This document shows, piece after piece, positions 24,106 to 36,232 of a stretch of DNA of 64,000 nt (position 1 is the first letter of the stretch; every line of letters starts with the position of its first letter). The translations under genes and the position numbers were made by a program. Source of the stretch: Puccinellia tenuiflora (Eukaryota > Streptophyta > Magnoliopsida > Poales > Poaceae); NCBI GenBank assembly GCA_012064385.1, contig QRDG01000473.1, positions 2,030,414 to 2,094,413 on the forward strand, written 5' to 3'. The notes under the pieces are model-generated. The model made no database searches. It saw only the letters and a list, made by a program, of their open reading frames with translations, and had not been told where the DNA came from.

Positions 24106-24360
24106 GAAGCCAAGTGATCCTTCTCACGGCATAAGTAGCAACATCGACTCTTCTCTTTCTTCTTAATAGGCTCCCCAACTTGAGGAGCAATAACTTGAGT
24201 CTTCTTAGGAGGTGGCCCTTGTTTAACTCGAGATTGAGCATGTGATTGAACAATAGGCCGCTTCCCTAGTTGCTTCTCACTAAGTGGCTTCTTCTTCATT
24301 GGGCAATTCCTAACATGGTGCCCTTCAACTTTGTACTTGAAGCAAACAATCTTGGCCGAA
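24106..24360 (-). pseudogene. Sirevirus E2 gag C-terminus with zinc knuckles, truncated
   Basis: This frame carries two CCHC-like motifs, CFKYKVEGHHVRNC (the second Cys replaced by Tyr) and CYLCREKDHLASS, with the second cut just before its last Cys by the junction to the E3 fragment. Lys-rich sequence lies between them. It is offset from the main gag frame by a frameshift near 24360. Beyond the junction the same frame reads into chromovirus integrase sequence, giving a chimeric ORF (23921-24253) of no likely function. Confidence 0.75.
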
Positions 24361-26026
24361 TGATTGACTTGTTCTTGGCCCTTCTTATTGCTACTCTTGG
24401 ACTTGTTATTGATATTGGAGTTGAATCCAAGTCCACTCTTGTCATTGGGGGATTTTGCACACTCAACATGTTGTCAAGTGTGGCCTTCCCTTTATGACGC
24501 TTCTCCACATCTTTCTTCAAAGAGGTGGCTTGTACCTTGTGCTCTTTAGACTTCCCTACAAGGTTAGTAGCTACACAAGCACTAGTGGAAGTTGAGGCTT
24601 CATTGTTAGAGGAACTAGGCACGAAATGTAATTCAACATATGATTTACCACTAGGTTGAGATGAAGAATTACAAGGACTAGCACATGGTATTATAGCATT
24701 TTTAGTAGAAGTTGTGCCATTGTCCACATGAGGCTCACTAGATATTACCTTGGTAGCGATAGCCTCATGAGCTAACTTTAGCTTATCATGAGATACTAGA
24801 AGATCCTCATGAGAGCTCGAGAGCTTCTCATGGCTTTCTTCCAATATCTCATAATTTCTAGTTAGCAATTTAAGTTGAGCCCTTAGCTCAACATTCTCCT
24901 TTAAAATGAATGATTCACAAGAAATAGAGTTAGTAGCACAAGCATCAACATTAATAGCAATGGGAGAACAAGTAGGAAGCTCTTTTAATAATTGAGCTTG
25001 GAGTTGATCATGAGACTTAGTGAGATGTGCACGAGAATCTTCCAAGGACTTGACATCCTTTTCAAATTTCACATTAGCCTCAAGAAGTCTAACAATTTCA
25101 ACAACAAGCTCATCATTTTTAATTTTAAAATCATTAGCCACCTTGAGAGCTCTATCATGGGTTTCATTTACTTTAGATAACTCTAGAGTAAATGTCTCCT
25201 CAAGAGATTTCTTGGTGGTTTGGATTTCTTCAAGAGCTTGCTCAAGATTCGCAATTGTGTCCGCATAATTACGTTCGCGGCTAAGACTTTCATTTTCACG
25301 AGCTTCCAAATTTTCAATAGTAAGCCCTCGTTCAATAAGGGTGCTCATAATTTCATGTAGGTTCTCACAAGCATTTTCATTCTTTGAAAGAGCATTAAGA
25401 ACCATTAGACCTTTCTTATTAAAGTAAGCATCATCTTCTTCATCATCATCATTATTGTTATGATCATCACTACTTGATGATTTAGAAGATATGCAAGGAC
25501 TATCAACACAAGCATGTGAAACATTTATAGTTCTAGATGTGTTTAAGTCCAAAGATAAATCATTGCAATGAGATAGAGATGAAATATTATCTAAAAGAAG
25601 CTCACTATCATTATTGCAAAATTTATCCCTACTCACCATTGCATTATTTTGTGGCTTGCCACATGTAGGTGAGGTAGAAGAAGTTGAGAACTCATTACGC
25701 CCGGAGGTGGAGTGAGAACAATCATTCTCACTATCCATGGACACACCATAATTGTCTTGAAGCTTGGTCCATAGCTCATGGCCATTCCGATAAGGAGAGA
25801 TCGACAAAGCAACTGCATTACTCAAAGACTTGAAAATCACTTTAGAAGCTCCATCATCTAGATAAGAATTTTCCTCATCCTCTAGAGGAGAAAAACCCAT
25901 ATCTAGAATTTTCTCTATACATGGATCAATGTCCCGAAAATAATCTAGCATGCGATTTCTCCAATCATTATAATTAGTGCCATCGAATATTAAATGATCA
26001 TTGTGCACTAAACCACTAGACGACAT
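24296..26026 (-). CDS. Sirevirus-like copia gag, 576-codon frame
   Basis: The frame opens at 26026, about 40 bases downstream of the primer site. Its N-terminus (LIFDGTNYNDWRNRMLDYFR, then LWTKLQDNYG) matches the copia gag/UBN2 type capsid domain. The middle has a very acidic stretch (DDHNNNDDDEEDDAYF) and, around residues 240-420, long heptad-like helices (LEQALEEIQTTKKSLEETF, LKLLTRNYEILEESHEKLSS) that should form coiled coils. Such a long gag with coiled coils is typical of Sireviruses. The last 20 or so residues before the stop at 24296 are out of register with the zinc-knuckle region. The body has no internal stop, so a capsid-like protein could still be made, but no protease or pol remains. 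Confidence 0.82.
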   Translation of the reverse strand: MSSSGLVHNDHLIFDGTNYNDWRNRMLDYFRDIDPCIEKILDMGFSPLEDEENSYLDDGASKVIFKSLSNAVALSISPYRNGHELWTKLQDNYGVSMDSENDCSHSTSGRNEFSTSSTSPTCGKPQNNAMVSRDKFCNNDSELLLDNISSLSHCNDLSLDLNTSRTINVSHACVDSPCISSKSSSSDDHNNNDDDEEDDAYFNKKGLMVLNALSKNENACENLHEIMSTLIERGLTIENLEARENESLSRERNYADTIANLEQALEEIQTTKKSLEETFTLELSKVNETHDRALKVANDFKIKNDELVVEIVRLLEANVKFEKDVKSLEDSRAHLTKSHDQLQAQLLKELPTCSPIAINVDACATNSISCESFILKENVELRAQLKLLTRNYEILEESHEKLSSSHEDLLVSHDKLKLAHEAIATKVISSEPHVDNGTTSTKNAIIPCASPCNSSSQPSGKSYVELHFVPSSSNNEASTSTSACVATNLVGKSKEHKVQATSLKKDVEKRHKGKATLDNMLSVQNPPMTRVDLDSTPISITSPRVAIRRAKNKSIIRPRLFASSTKLKGTMLGIAQ

Positions 26027-26067
26027 CTTTACTCTCTAGGCCGTGAAGCCCTATAAAGAGAGAACCC

Positions 26068-26079
26068 GCTCTGATACCA
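26068..26079 (-). other. Primer-binding site of Sirevirus E2 (tRNA-Met type)
   Basis: GCTCTGATACCA on the plus strand, two bases from the LTR start at 26082. Confidence 0.9.
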
Positions 26080-27193
26080 ATTGAAAGGACACGGATGTCG
26101 CCTAGAGGGGGGGGGGGGTGAATAGGCGATTTAAAATTATTACGGTTAAGGCTTGAATAAATGCGGAATAAAACTAACGTTTAATTTATCAAGCCAAAAC
26201 CTAAACTAGCTAGGTTCACCTATGTGCACCAACAACCTATGCTAAGCAATATGATCAACTAGGTGATAGCAAGATATATGACTTTAAGCTCGATGTCTAT
26301 CACAAAGTAAATAGCATAAGTAAGAAGCTCGGGATAGAAATACCGAGGCACTTGGAGACGATGATTTATCCCAAAGTTCACTTCCCAATGGAAGCTAGTC
26401 TCCATTGGAGCGGCGCGGTGTTCACCAATGTGAAACACCGAGTAGCCTTGATATGGCACACCGTATCTCCGTTGTGTCTTACCACCAATGTGGCGAGACA
26501 CTTGCCACTATGTTGCCGTTGAGGTTGACAACTAGAACCTTTACACGGGTGAAGCTCACTCCACAAGTTGGAGGGTCTTCACCAAATACACCGAGCCACC
26601 AAGACTCGATGCCCAAGGCCGAGGGCTCCTGGCAATGTCTTCGTAGCTACCAAAGCTCCGAAGGTAACAAGGTTGAGCCACACTCCACAATTGGAGGCTC
26701 CCAACAAATCCCGTGAGCCACCAAGACTCCGAGAAAACAACAACCGTCTAGGGTACCAACGTGCCCTAGAGGAACAAGCTCTAGGACACTAAAGTACCCA
26801 AGAGTAACAAGCTTCTCAACTTCACTTCCACGAATCACCGTGGAGAACTCAAACCGATGCAACTAATGCAATGGCAAGAACACACTAAGTGGTCAAGTTC
26901 TTCCAACCCGAATCCAACCAAAGCAACTAATGCTTGGGAGGGATTAGGGAGGAAGAACAAAGGAGGAACACAAAGAAACTCCAAAGATCTAGATCCAAAG
27001 TGTTCTCCTCACTTAGAGGAGAAATCAATTGGTGGAAACACGGATCTAAATCTCCTCTCTCTTTTCTCTCAAAAAGGTAGCAACAACTATCGGAGAGATT
27101 GAGAGAAAGCCAAGCTTGAGAAGGTCAACAATAGAGGGAGAGAATAGCTCAAGAAGTTGGCAAAAGGTTAAGGTTTATTTGGGGAAGAAGCCC

Positions 27194-27201
27194 TTTAAAT
27201 A
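27194..27201 (-). promoter_or_regulatory. Probable TATA box of the E2 right LTR
   Basis: TTTAAATA on the plus strand, at the position equivalent to 6849-6856 and just downstream (minus strand) of the palindrome cluster. Confidence 0.55.
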
Positions 27202-27271
27202 GGGGCTCCGAAAATGCGACCGTTGTGGTATTTCATGTGCAGCTAAAAAGAAAAAGAAAAGGCAAACAGGC

Positions 27272-27545
27272 AGGCCGGCCTGGCAGCCGGCCCAGGCCGG
27301 TGAGGAGGCCGGGGCTCCACCCGAGTGGGCCGGCCTGGGAGCCGGCCCAGGCCGGGAGCAAAGCCGGGGAGCGGGAGGGAGTGTGCTGCACCCGGGTGGG
27401 CCGGCCTGGGAGCCGGCCCAGGCCGGTGGACAGGCCGGCGGCCCACCCGAGTGGTTCGGCCTGTAACCCGGACCAGGCCGGCAGAGTGGCCGGGGGGGGG
27501 GGGTTGCCGAACGGGCCGGCCTGGGAGCCGGCCCAGGCCGGCGGT
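27272..27545. repeat. Palindrome cluster of the right E2 LTR
   Basis: The five CCGGCCTGGG / CCCAGGCCGG hairpins of the left LTR recur here, with one converted from imperfect to perfect (GGGCCGGCC where the left copy has GGGCCGTCC). A G-run near 27490 is longer than in the left copy. Confidence 0.75.
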
Positions 27546-30500
27546 GAGGCCGGCTGCCCCCCCTTTTTCTTTTTCTTTTCTAATATCCTCTTTAAAAACC
27601 GACCGATACCGAAAACGCAATACCTTCCACATACGAACTCCGTTTTCGGTAATCTTGGACTCGTTGGAATCGTCACAACGAGCACTACAAGAATATACAT
27701 AGAAACATCATTTTTCAACAAGATATGGTAAAACCAAATGATGAGAGGTAAAACCTTTCTATTAAAAACCGGAAAACCATATCTTTTGCAAATGAAGTCC
27801 GAATGACATGAAACCAACTTTGTTGGAAAGAGGACGACAAATGCTACCCAATAACATGTGAGAATATTGAAACCAAGCAAGGGAGATTTTGCTAATAACT
27901 GGAAGTGTGAAACCTTCCGCATAGATGGACCGGCAAAATCTCCACCACCGAAAACTCAATAGGAGACACACATGAAAACCGTTTTCGGTGATCTTGGGCT
28001 TGTCATGACGAGCACGACAAGCACCAATACCACACCACGATAAGATCCAAATAGGAAACAATAAAGATGATGCCAAGGATGCAAAGGTTTGAGCTCTCTA
28101 CGACCGATACGCTAAAGCTCACTTGAGAGCCCCTCTTGATAGTACGGTTACCTATCTAACAAACCCGGTCTCACAACTACACCGTGAGACCGGTAAAATA
28201 GAAACCCTATCAAGATCATACCTTTGCCTTGCGCATTCCACTTGAGCTAGATGATGACGATCTTGATCTACTCTCAAGTGGATCACCTTTCTTGATTGTG
28301 CTCCGCTTGGTGAAGACTCACATATTGCTCCCCCATACACCCAGATGGGAGAGACATTCTTCGACATATCTTCACTTGGTGAAACCCTTATCTTGTATGT
28401 TGATCAATTTGCACTTAGCCTTGATCAACACATAATCTTCTTCTTCGCATACCTTCACATGCGCTTCTCTTGTATGTTGATCATCTTGCACTTAGCCTTG
28501 ATCAACATATAATCTTCTTCTTTTAGCCTTGACTCCAACATATGGAGTCCAAGCATTCCATATGGACCAACACTATAAATATAACTCAAAGCACACATTA
28601 GTCCATAGAGATTGTCATTAATTACCAAAACAACACATGGGGGCAACCATGCTCTTTCAATCTCCCCCATTTTGGTAATTGATGACAATCCCTTTTGAGA
28701 GGGTTTATATAATGAATTAAGCACCCTTGCAAGACAAGGATGCATGAGCATGAGAGGCAAATGCTTAAGAACCAAACTAAAGCATAAAACCAAGTTCCCT
28801 TAAACCCTCTAAAACTTCTCCCCCATTGGCATCGATTGCCGAAATGGGAAAAAAAATTTAGAAGGCCAATATAATATGAGTTCCTCCACAAGGTATGCAT
28901 TCCTCAAGGTATGAGTGAAATTAAATGCACATATCCATTGACGAATAATAGAGGAAATCAAACTATATTGAGCATCCAAAGAATGCAAAAGGATGAAATC
29001 ATTCTAAAACATCTCCACCAAGGAGAAGAGCAATCGAGAAGATCCTAACCGAGAGTTCTAAATAAGAATAGAGAAGCTCTCCAATGTTCACGCACTATTG
29101 AGGAGTGCACAAATATGGAATCCTCACTCCCCCAAAATCATCTAGAACACTCACCAAGTGCAAGGATGTAAAAATTAAAGCAAAACAAAAACACTTGCAC
29201 CAAAGATGTGGTTGAGCCATAAGGAGATACCCATTAAAAGAAATTATTTAGAAAGGCCCAACCAAGAGTATGTGTGTGTGACAAGACAATTAATTTGGTA
29301 AGACACATAGTCTTAATCAAATGGAGATAAGTTATATATCAAGTATTGACACACACAACTTTACAAAAAAAATGTTCACAAGCTAGAAGATACCAATTGG
29401 AAATTACAACCAATCGAAAAATAACAAAGAGCAAGTGAGAACACTTAGCCAACAAAATCGACATACTCACCATGATGAGCATGAAGAGAAAAATCTTCAA
29501 TAGAATGTGAGTGCGCAAAGATGCGAGTAGAAATAAGACAAGCACTCACGATACAAACTTGGAGCCACCAAAGAATTATAGATAAAAGACAAGGTGGCTT
29601 GAAAGAAAGTAGGATACCAAATAAAAGGTGACCTCTCTCATATGTATAGGTTTCTAAGTAGACAATGATATTCATCGACAAAGAAACTTGCACATATAAA
29701 ATGATCGAATAAAGAAGACTATGGTAACCAAAAGGAAGTCATGAATATACAAAAAGAGATTATTGCTTAAAAGCATAGCACATAGCTCAAATTTATCTCA
29801 TTGTATATAAATGAACTTCAAACACATCAAATGCATCACACATATCACTAAGGGAACAAGAGATAGTGGAAATGCTTTGAGATAGGCAACAAGTATCACA
29901 AAGAAATAATACCAATTGAAGGAATGTTTTTGCAATTTCATCACAAATATCACAAAGATATACCAAGTGAAGGAAATAATTCAAAACCACAACAATTGTA
30001 CATTAAAGTTTTCATGCCAAGGGGCAACCTACACAAGGTTGAATACAAGAAAGATATGCATGAGATAGATACTTGTTACCGAGATGCATTGGTGATGACG
30101 AAGATGATCTTTTGTTAGTCATCATAGCTTGACTCCTAAAATCACATGGTGAGACCACCTTCCTTATGAATGAGGCAAGCATCCAACGCTTCTCAATTGT
30201 ACCTAAAACACAATTCAAGTACAATATGGTTCCCAAACTCATTGGGTTCCATAGTAGTTAGATACACTACAATACATAGGAAACACTCCACATAAATATG
30301 TGCATATAGATATGAAATTGAATTTCATGCACATCTTAGCCGATTTAGGATTTGGTGGAGTATCCCCTATATATTGGATCAAGAAAGACTAGCATGCCAT
30401 AAAATAAATATACTAGTAAATATGCATGCATGGACTTACAAGAACCGAATGAGATACAATTTGGACGAAACACTAAGTAAACCAAGAAGAGAGCACACCA

Positions 30501-31039
30501 AAGTGTGACACAAAAGGGTTGTCCAAATTATATCAAAATTCAAATCAACACATGATTGAGGAAAAATCAAATCAACATATGATTGATTCCAAAACACGTC
30601 AACACATGAAGTGTGATATCAATAGGAATCAAATCAAACAACACATGAGAGATAAGACACCAATTGAAAAATAGGATACCATTTTGGAGACAAGATACCA
30701 AGAGGAGGTTAATACTTGACCGAAATCAAGTAAAGTAAAATAAAGTAATAAGGTATCAAGATTTCCACAATAAATATCAATTGAAGCAAATATCTATGGA
30801 GAAGATATTAAATTCCAATTAATACCAATTGAAGGTACCTAGACAAGGTCAATGAGCATATAAGATAAAAGAAAGAGACATGCTCAAAGGATTTTCTCAT
30901 TTTATAGGATAAACATAAAGCAAGAAATGAGAAAGCAAGACTCTCAAGAGAGAGCAAGGTTACACCAAATAAACCAAACACCCTCTACACTTTTCATGAT
31001 GGCACAAAGCATCAAGAGAAAACATAAAGCAGAAGATAT

Positions 31040-31905
31040 TAATTTATGTTCTTGCATGCTCTCCGATGTGCGTAGTTACTTTGGCCAAGTGATTGTGTGT
31101 ATCTCCAAGAGAGGGTATTTATGCTAGATAGTGGGTTCATGCCCCCTTTTGTTCCTGGGCACGAGTGACAGAAACGTCTAAGGGCGAGGGTGTGCTATTA
31201 CTACTAAGGGTAAAACAGCGGTGTTAATGTCTCTTTTGATATTAGTATTGCTTACTTCATGCACTTTACTTAATGCAATTGTCTGTTGCTTGCAACTTAA
31301 TACCGTTGGGTGACAGTCTGGATAGCGATCCCACGGTGGACTTTTTAGACAAAGACGCAGTTGGACTCAACGGTCTTTGTTCCTTGTCGTGATGCCTCCA
31401 TAAATATTATCATGTCCTTTTTGTCATAGCTAAATTGGCGTTGTGTCATGATCTTGTCAATTGCCTAGCTGTAATTCGTTCACCCATCACATGCATATTT
31501 TATTTACTTGAGAGACTCCACTAGTGAACTCATGGCCCCCGGTCCATCTTTTTACATTGTTTACAACCTCATTTACTTGCTTTTAATCATCATTACTCCT
31601 CTGGTCACTTTTCATATTTTATCTATTTCATCAGACAATTAACCGCTTTGTTTTCTACGAGACCGGAAAGATTGACAACCTTTCCGCCGTTGGGGGCAAA
31701 GTATTTTGGTTGAGTGTGTGCAGGTCCACGTCTGTTGAAGGTAAAGCGCCAGAGATCTTCAACATTCACCTCGTTGTTGATTTCAAAGTCCTACTGGTTC
31801 GATAAACCTCGGTTCGTTAAACGAGGGAAAACTGCTACTAGCTACAATTCCACCTTCACTTGGGGCACCACCCAACTTATCAATATCTACCATCAATAGC
31901 AAAGG
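31040..31905 (+). mobile_element. Degenerate gypsy LTR / leader fragment
   Basis: Phrases such as GTTGGGTGACAGTCTGGATA, a TTTTTAGACAAAGACGCAGT block, ACTCATGGCCCCCGGTCCAT and TGGTTCGATAAACCTCGGTT resemble, from memory, the LTR and pre-primer-site leader of Triticeae gypsy families of the Sabrina/Athila kind. No primer site or second LTR is visible and there is no coding frame. A fragment is more likely than a whole element, and the family assignment is tentative. Confidence 0.4.
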
Positions 31906-32137
31906 AGATATGAGTGGGAAACTTGACGATGAGATGTCCAGGGAGCATTAGAACAGTCATTTAGCTTAGTGACCCTCAACCATATCAGGGAATAGTGGCA
32001 TACAAAGAACAACCAGTACTTAGTCATACCTTAGCCGGCATAAAAAATGTCACAACTTGGTCAGTATGATTCTTATTGGGTATGATATACCACCTATGTT
32101 CCAAAGTATATGGTAACATTTAGTCCAATAATCTGTA
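31906..32137. other. Unassigned intergenic DNA
   Basis: AT-rich sequence without a convincing ORF or repeat in this window. Confidence 0.5.
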
Positions 32138-32384
32138 CTTCCTCAGTTTCACAAATTAAACAAGACATATAAATTTAGTCAAAATTCAATGATATCTAAG
32201 TTTGGCCATATTTGGAGACAAAAATATAATATCTACAATACCAATAGTTCTACCACCAAATATATTTTTGTAGTGTATTCACCAAATATTGTAAATATTG
32301 GCATTTCTTGTATATGCTGGATCAAACTTAGCAAGATTTGAGCTTTGACGAAATTTACAGGCTTTGTTTTATAAACGGAGGTAG
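32138..32384. mobile_element. Stowaway MITE 1
   Basis: A 247-bp element with inverted ends CTTCCTCAGTTTC / ataaACGGAGGTAG, flanked on each side by TA. Stowaway elements are non-coding Tc1/mariner relatives with CTCCCTCCG ends and TA target duplications. Confidence 0.8.
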
Positions 32385-32562
32385 TAGTTTATGTATAATG
32401 GATATATTCGCACTCAAAATCACTTTGATATGATTGTGGACAATCATACTTAATCATGTGATTGGTGTATGCTTATTTGTTTTTAAAAGTGTAAAAGTTT
32501 GTTAAATATAGACATTGTACCTGTGGTAACATATCACAGCATCTACCATTTTAATTTATAAT

Positions 32563-32844
32563 ATGATAAACAGGGTAGAGACTGGTTACCTACAATTATT
32601 GCAACAAAAGAGAGAAGTTAGACTACATGTGACATTTTTCATAGTCACATGTGACAATTATAGCAACATCATCGAAATTACGAGTAGACGTCTCAAACTC
32701 AGGTGGGTGGGAAGCCATCAACTCTTCTTTGGCTGTCATGATTTTATTGTCATATGGTATGTATATTTATTGCCATGTCTTTGTATTTCTACAGTATCCT
32801 GTCTAAAAACAGTAGAAACCAGAAAAAAAACACTAGAAACCTAA
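32563..32844 (+). other. Open frame of 93 codons, probably not a gene
   Basis: The frame lies in AT-rich DNA between two MITEs. It has no recognisable domain, and its hydrophobic middle follows from composition. It is listed only because it is the longest frame of the interval; no promoter or splice context supports it. Confidence 0.1.
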
Positions 32845-32976
32845 AAACCTACGGAAAACAAACTGTATAGCCATTTCTTGTTGTTGAGAAAAACGGTATA
32901 GAGCCATGTTGCGCCCCGTGCTCCGCGGCCCGCATGCACTCGATCGTGCCCGGGGCAGGGCCGCCCTTCCTACGTA

Positions 32977-33231
32977 CTCCCTCCGCCCCAAATATAGGGC
33001 ACGCTATTTGTTTGTTGGTTTTTGATGTTCAACTTTGACCATTAATATATAATAAATTATAGGGATTGAGAATGTGTAAATGGTACCGTTAGATTCGTCT
33101 TGCAAAATTCTTTCATTTCATATATGTGTATACTAATTTCGTGAACATATTATAAGTACAAATCATGGTCAAAATTATACGTTATTGACCAACGAAATTA
33201 ACGAGTGTCTTATATTTTGAGACGGAAGGAG
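32977..33231. mobile_element. Stowaway MITE 2
   Basis: A 255-bp element beginning CTCCCTCCGCCCC and ending GAGACGGAAGGAG, flanked by TA on both sides. The internal sequence is AT-rich and non-coding. Confidence 0.85.
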
Positions 33232-33673
33232 TACATACTTGCTCTTTTTTTTTTGGTTGTCCGGTAAGCTTGAAATTTTCGTCTAAGCAGCGACGCGGGA
33301 CTGAACAGCCTCGGGCCTTGACCCTGAAGGAAGAAATCCCAACAAAGATCAAAATGTAAAGGCCTAAAGAGGGCCCAACCGTCTACTGTCCCGGTCGGTC
33401 GTGTGCTCATTATCTCTCCCGCGCACGCTCGCTCAGGCAAGCAACGGCGGCGGCGAGCCGCAGAGCGCAACCGCGACCCATTAGCCGCGCTTAGTGGCTT
33501 GCCGGCCCCTCCAACGGTCCGACCAACTTTGATTTTTTCAGACCCATTGTCTACGTTTTGGAATTTACAACGAGTAGTTTTTGTGCCACTAGGGTATTGA
33601 TTTAGACTTCAATAATCAACAAATTAGGAGATGCTTAAGTTTCTGGTGCGAATCTCTAGAAACTGGTAGCAAG

Positions 33674-34194
33674 ATGGACGAAAAATGGTTCGTACCCCAT
33701 TTCTATGAAATGGTTGTACCGATTTTGCCGCTGGCTGTGCAAGTAGTCTTTGAATTTTCTGACGAACCAGAGAAACTACTTCTCGGTCATGGTGACGATG
33801 TTATTTTGCACTTTGCACTCAAGATGATGGGGTAAGAAGAATTCGGAAGTATGTAAGACAAGCTGAGTAAAATTGTAGATATATCCGGTGATCTGCAGTT
33901 AAGCTGATAAGCTCCTATATTTATGTATCTTTTCCAACAACGTAAATCTTTTAATCTTTAAAGTTATTTTTAATTGCCATAAATATTTACAGAGATACTG
34001 TAGCTCGTATGACCATTCATCGGGTCGACATTCATAGATTTCACCCTAAAATCCCGGAGTCGGCAAGCCTCCTCACAAAGCTAGCTGGATCATACGATAA
34101 ATGTAGCATCAAGAAACATTGGCATAAGTGGAGCCACACGTTCCAATTACTAGATGACACCCGGCGCGTTGCAGCGGGATATTTGTTAAATTAG
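33674..34194 (+). CDS. Candidate two-exon gene, 119 residues, unknown function
   Basis: Exon 1 (33674-33831) opens with MDEKWFVPHFYEMVVPILPL and ends before a GTAAG donor. Exon 2 (33993-34194) follows a TTACAG acceptor. Joining them at phase 2 keeps one frame to the TAG at 34192-34194, giving 119 residues. The 161-base intron is AT-rich. The C-terminal half is basic with aromatic and His residues (IHRVDIHRFHPK, KKHWHKWSHTFQLL). I recognise no family, signal peptide or membrane segment. A GC-rich stretch at 33400-33510 lies upstream and could be a promoter or leader, and an acceptor-like TCTCTAG just before the ATG means a further 5' exon is possible. It may also be a fragment of a larger gene or of a transposon. 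Confidence 0.35.
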
Positions 34195-36232
34195 ATATGT
34201 AGATATTTACGCACCAACAGGAGTAATAAAAAAACTAAATAAATATCCTGAAATCAATATCGTGTAAGCAATGGTTGTTGGCTTCTAACAACCCATTTTA
34301 GTGTAGGTTTAAAACCGAATATGGCATATTCCAAAACAAACAATATTACAATCACTTGGATAATTAGTTCATTTATCAGGAAAAGGTAAAGATGGTTAAT
34401 TTTTAAAAGCACATATTGTAATTAATACCTAGAGAAATTCAGATTATTTCATAGAGTATGCTTTACCTTTTCCAAGAACCACATGGCAAGATATAAGAAA
34501 TCATAATATCATGTGTGCCATCTAGATCTATTATTTCTTGCACTTATAACAAGATAGAGAGTAGTTTTTTAAAATTCTATTGTGGTTGCGATCCGCAAAA
34601 AGATCAAAATCAATAATGCCATAATATATAATCTACATGTTAAAATAAGTTAGGCTCATAAATCACCTTGTAAGTCCACCTTAGACATGAAATTTGTCAT
34701 AGTCTCCTTGCACCGCACCAAATTTCATGTTGAATACACCAAATTACTCAAGTCTCCACACAAAAACTATTGAAAAATTAAGATGTAGGGTAATTTTTGA
34801 TATAACAGAGGATAGCGATCAGTGAAAATTTGAAAGATAAATATTTATCATTGTAAGAATTTGTGAAAAGGGATAAATGCAACATTGGACACCCCTAAAT
34901 TTGTAGAAAGTGTAGCAACATCATGAGAAGCTAGAAAATCCTAGGATGGCGCACAGACATAAAGCCTCTATGCCCGCATGATGAGGCGTTTAAAAATCAT
35001 TGAGAATTGGCTTGTGATTCCGGAGGCCATGTCGCGGTAGTGTGTGGTAGTTGTAGCGATGGGTCTCGTTGTAGCCGAATATGTAATAGACATAGTTGGT
35101 GTTGTCTGGTTGTTGGTAGCCATGCTCCCACCACCATGCAGCCGACCAACACGCAAGCATCTCCAAGATAAAAGTGATATATTGGCGGAATCTTAAACAT
35201 ACAAAGAAGTTAATACCTCTTGTGGACATAGTTTGACGATCATGACACACCAACAGAGGTTTAACTAAAGTAATAACTTTGCAGATATTTAACTATATGC
35301 ATGGATGGAACAATTTACCTTCCAGCAGCCCCAAGAACTCTTATGCCTGATGAGAGTGAAGCAATTCCTTAGGATGACTTGTAATTTTAGCATAAAGGGA
35401 AAAAAGGAACATATGTTGATCCGTGAACATTTGTAGAGATCTAACAATAAGACATGTGCTCAGACTGACTTGGTGCTAGATATAGCCGTGTGCAAGAGTA
35501 GCCAATAATAATACACCAGTTTTGGAAGTTTGACACATTGTCGAACACTTGATGGGCATACGACGTCAAGCAATGATGTTTATTTGTCCTGAAAATGCAA
35601 AACTGAAGGTCATAAAAAATTACATGGAAGACCATCGAAGGAAGAAAACCATCTTCTCTAAGATTTGCGGTAACCATGGAAAATCGTGTAGTGCTCATAC
35701 GGAGAAGGAATTTGCCAATTCAATACAAAATAGTGAAGGGATCGACCTGATCACCTGGAGTATGCTGGGTGGCCGGAGAGTTAGATGAAGAAAGTGAATT
35801 AAACATGCCGCTGTGAGCCTGTGACAACATACAGCCGTCGCTACCCATGCAAGGAATCACGGTGTCAATCCGGAAGAGAATTTTGTGGATGATGCCGCCG
35901 GCACGCGCGCTTGAGAGGATGATTTGGGTTGGCTTCAATTGCTGCTTGGAGGAGCAAGGGGAGACATAGCGCAGCAGGCAAGGTGAGGCGTCGTGAATTG
36001 CAAAGAAATTGTGAGAAGGCACATGGAGCGACGTACTGAATGCTAGCCTCAAGACCGCTCGTCTCTTCTATTAGTAAATTCATGCACGGCGTCTGTTTAG
36101 TTACAAAACACGAATAGATCATGCATGCATGTGGAGAGAGGAATTAAGAAAGCATAGGCTATGTAATAAAATAATTTGGAAAAAAGCTATCGGTAACTTA
36201 CATACATATACGCTGGCAGAGAAAGAATTGAC
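34195..36232. other. Low-copy-looking intergenic DNA with gene-like scraps
   Basis: No repeat family is recognised. Several minus-strand frames of 60-110 codons (34990-35253, 35441-35698, 35720-36052) lie near one another, and the last has a Ser/Pro-rich end, so a decayed multi-exon gene on the minus strand is possible. I could not connect them through convincing splice sites, and no motif is recognised. No CDS is called. Confidence 0.3.

Larger units (their letters stand above)
5742..31022 (-). mobile_element. Sirevirus-like copia retrotransposon E2, with chromovirus E3 inserted
   Basis: Two copies of a long repeat starting TGAAAGGACACGGATGTCGC lie at 5742 and 26082. A tRNA-Met primer site at 26068-26079 precedes the right copy, and a 576-residue coiled-coil gag reads away from it on the minus strand. 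Very long LTRs, GC palindromes near the promoter and a coiled-coil gag with a zinc knuckle are Sirevirus (Maximus/Opie/SIRE-type) traits. The clade is inferred because pol is missing. Its middle is replaced by chromovirus E3 plus a deletion; the right LTR is cut at 31022, so no target duplication can be tested. Confidence 0.75.
26082..31022 (-). repeat. Right (5') LTR of Sirevirus E2, truncated
   Basis: The 4941-bp repeat aligns with 5742-10669 along its whole length with scattered substitutions and small indels. At 31022 similarity to the left LTR stops and unrelated gypsy-like DNA begins, so the outer end (the 5' end of the element) is missing. Short ORFs here, for example on the minus strand at 28455-28793 and 30012-30242, are copies of those in the left LTR and show no known domain. 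Confidence 0.85.

Noticed and set aside
34990..36052. A minus-strand host gene built from neighbouring frames
   Set aside because: No splice sites joining the pieces in frame could be identified by eye and no family was recognised.
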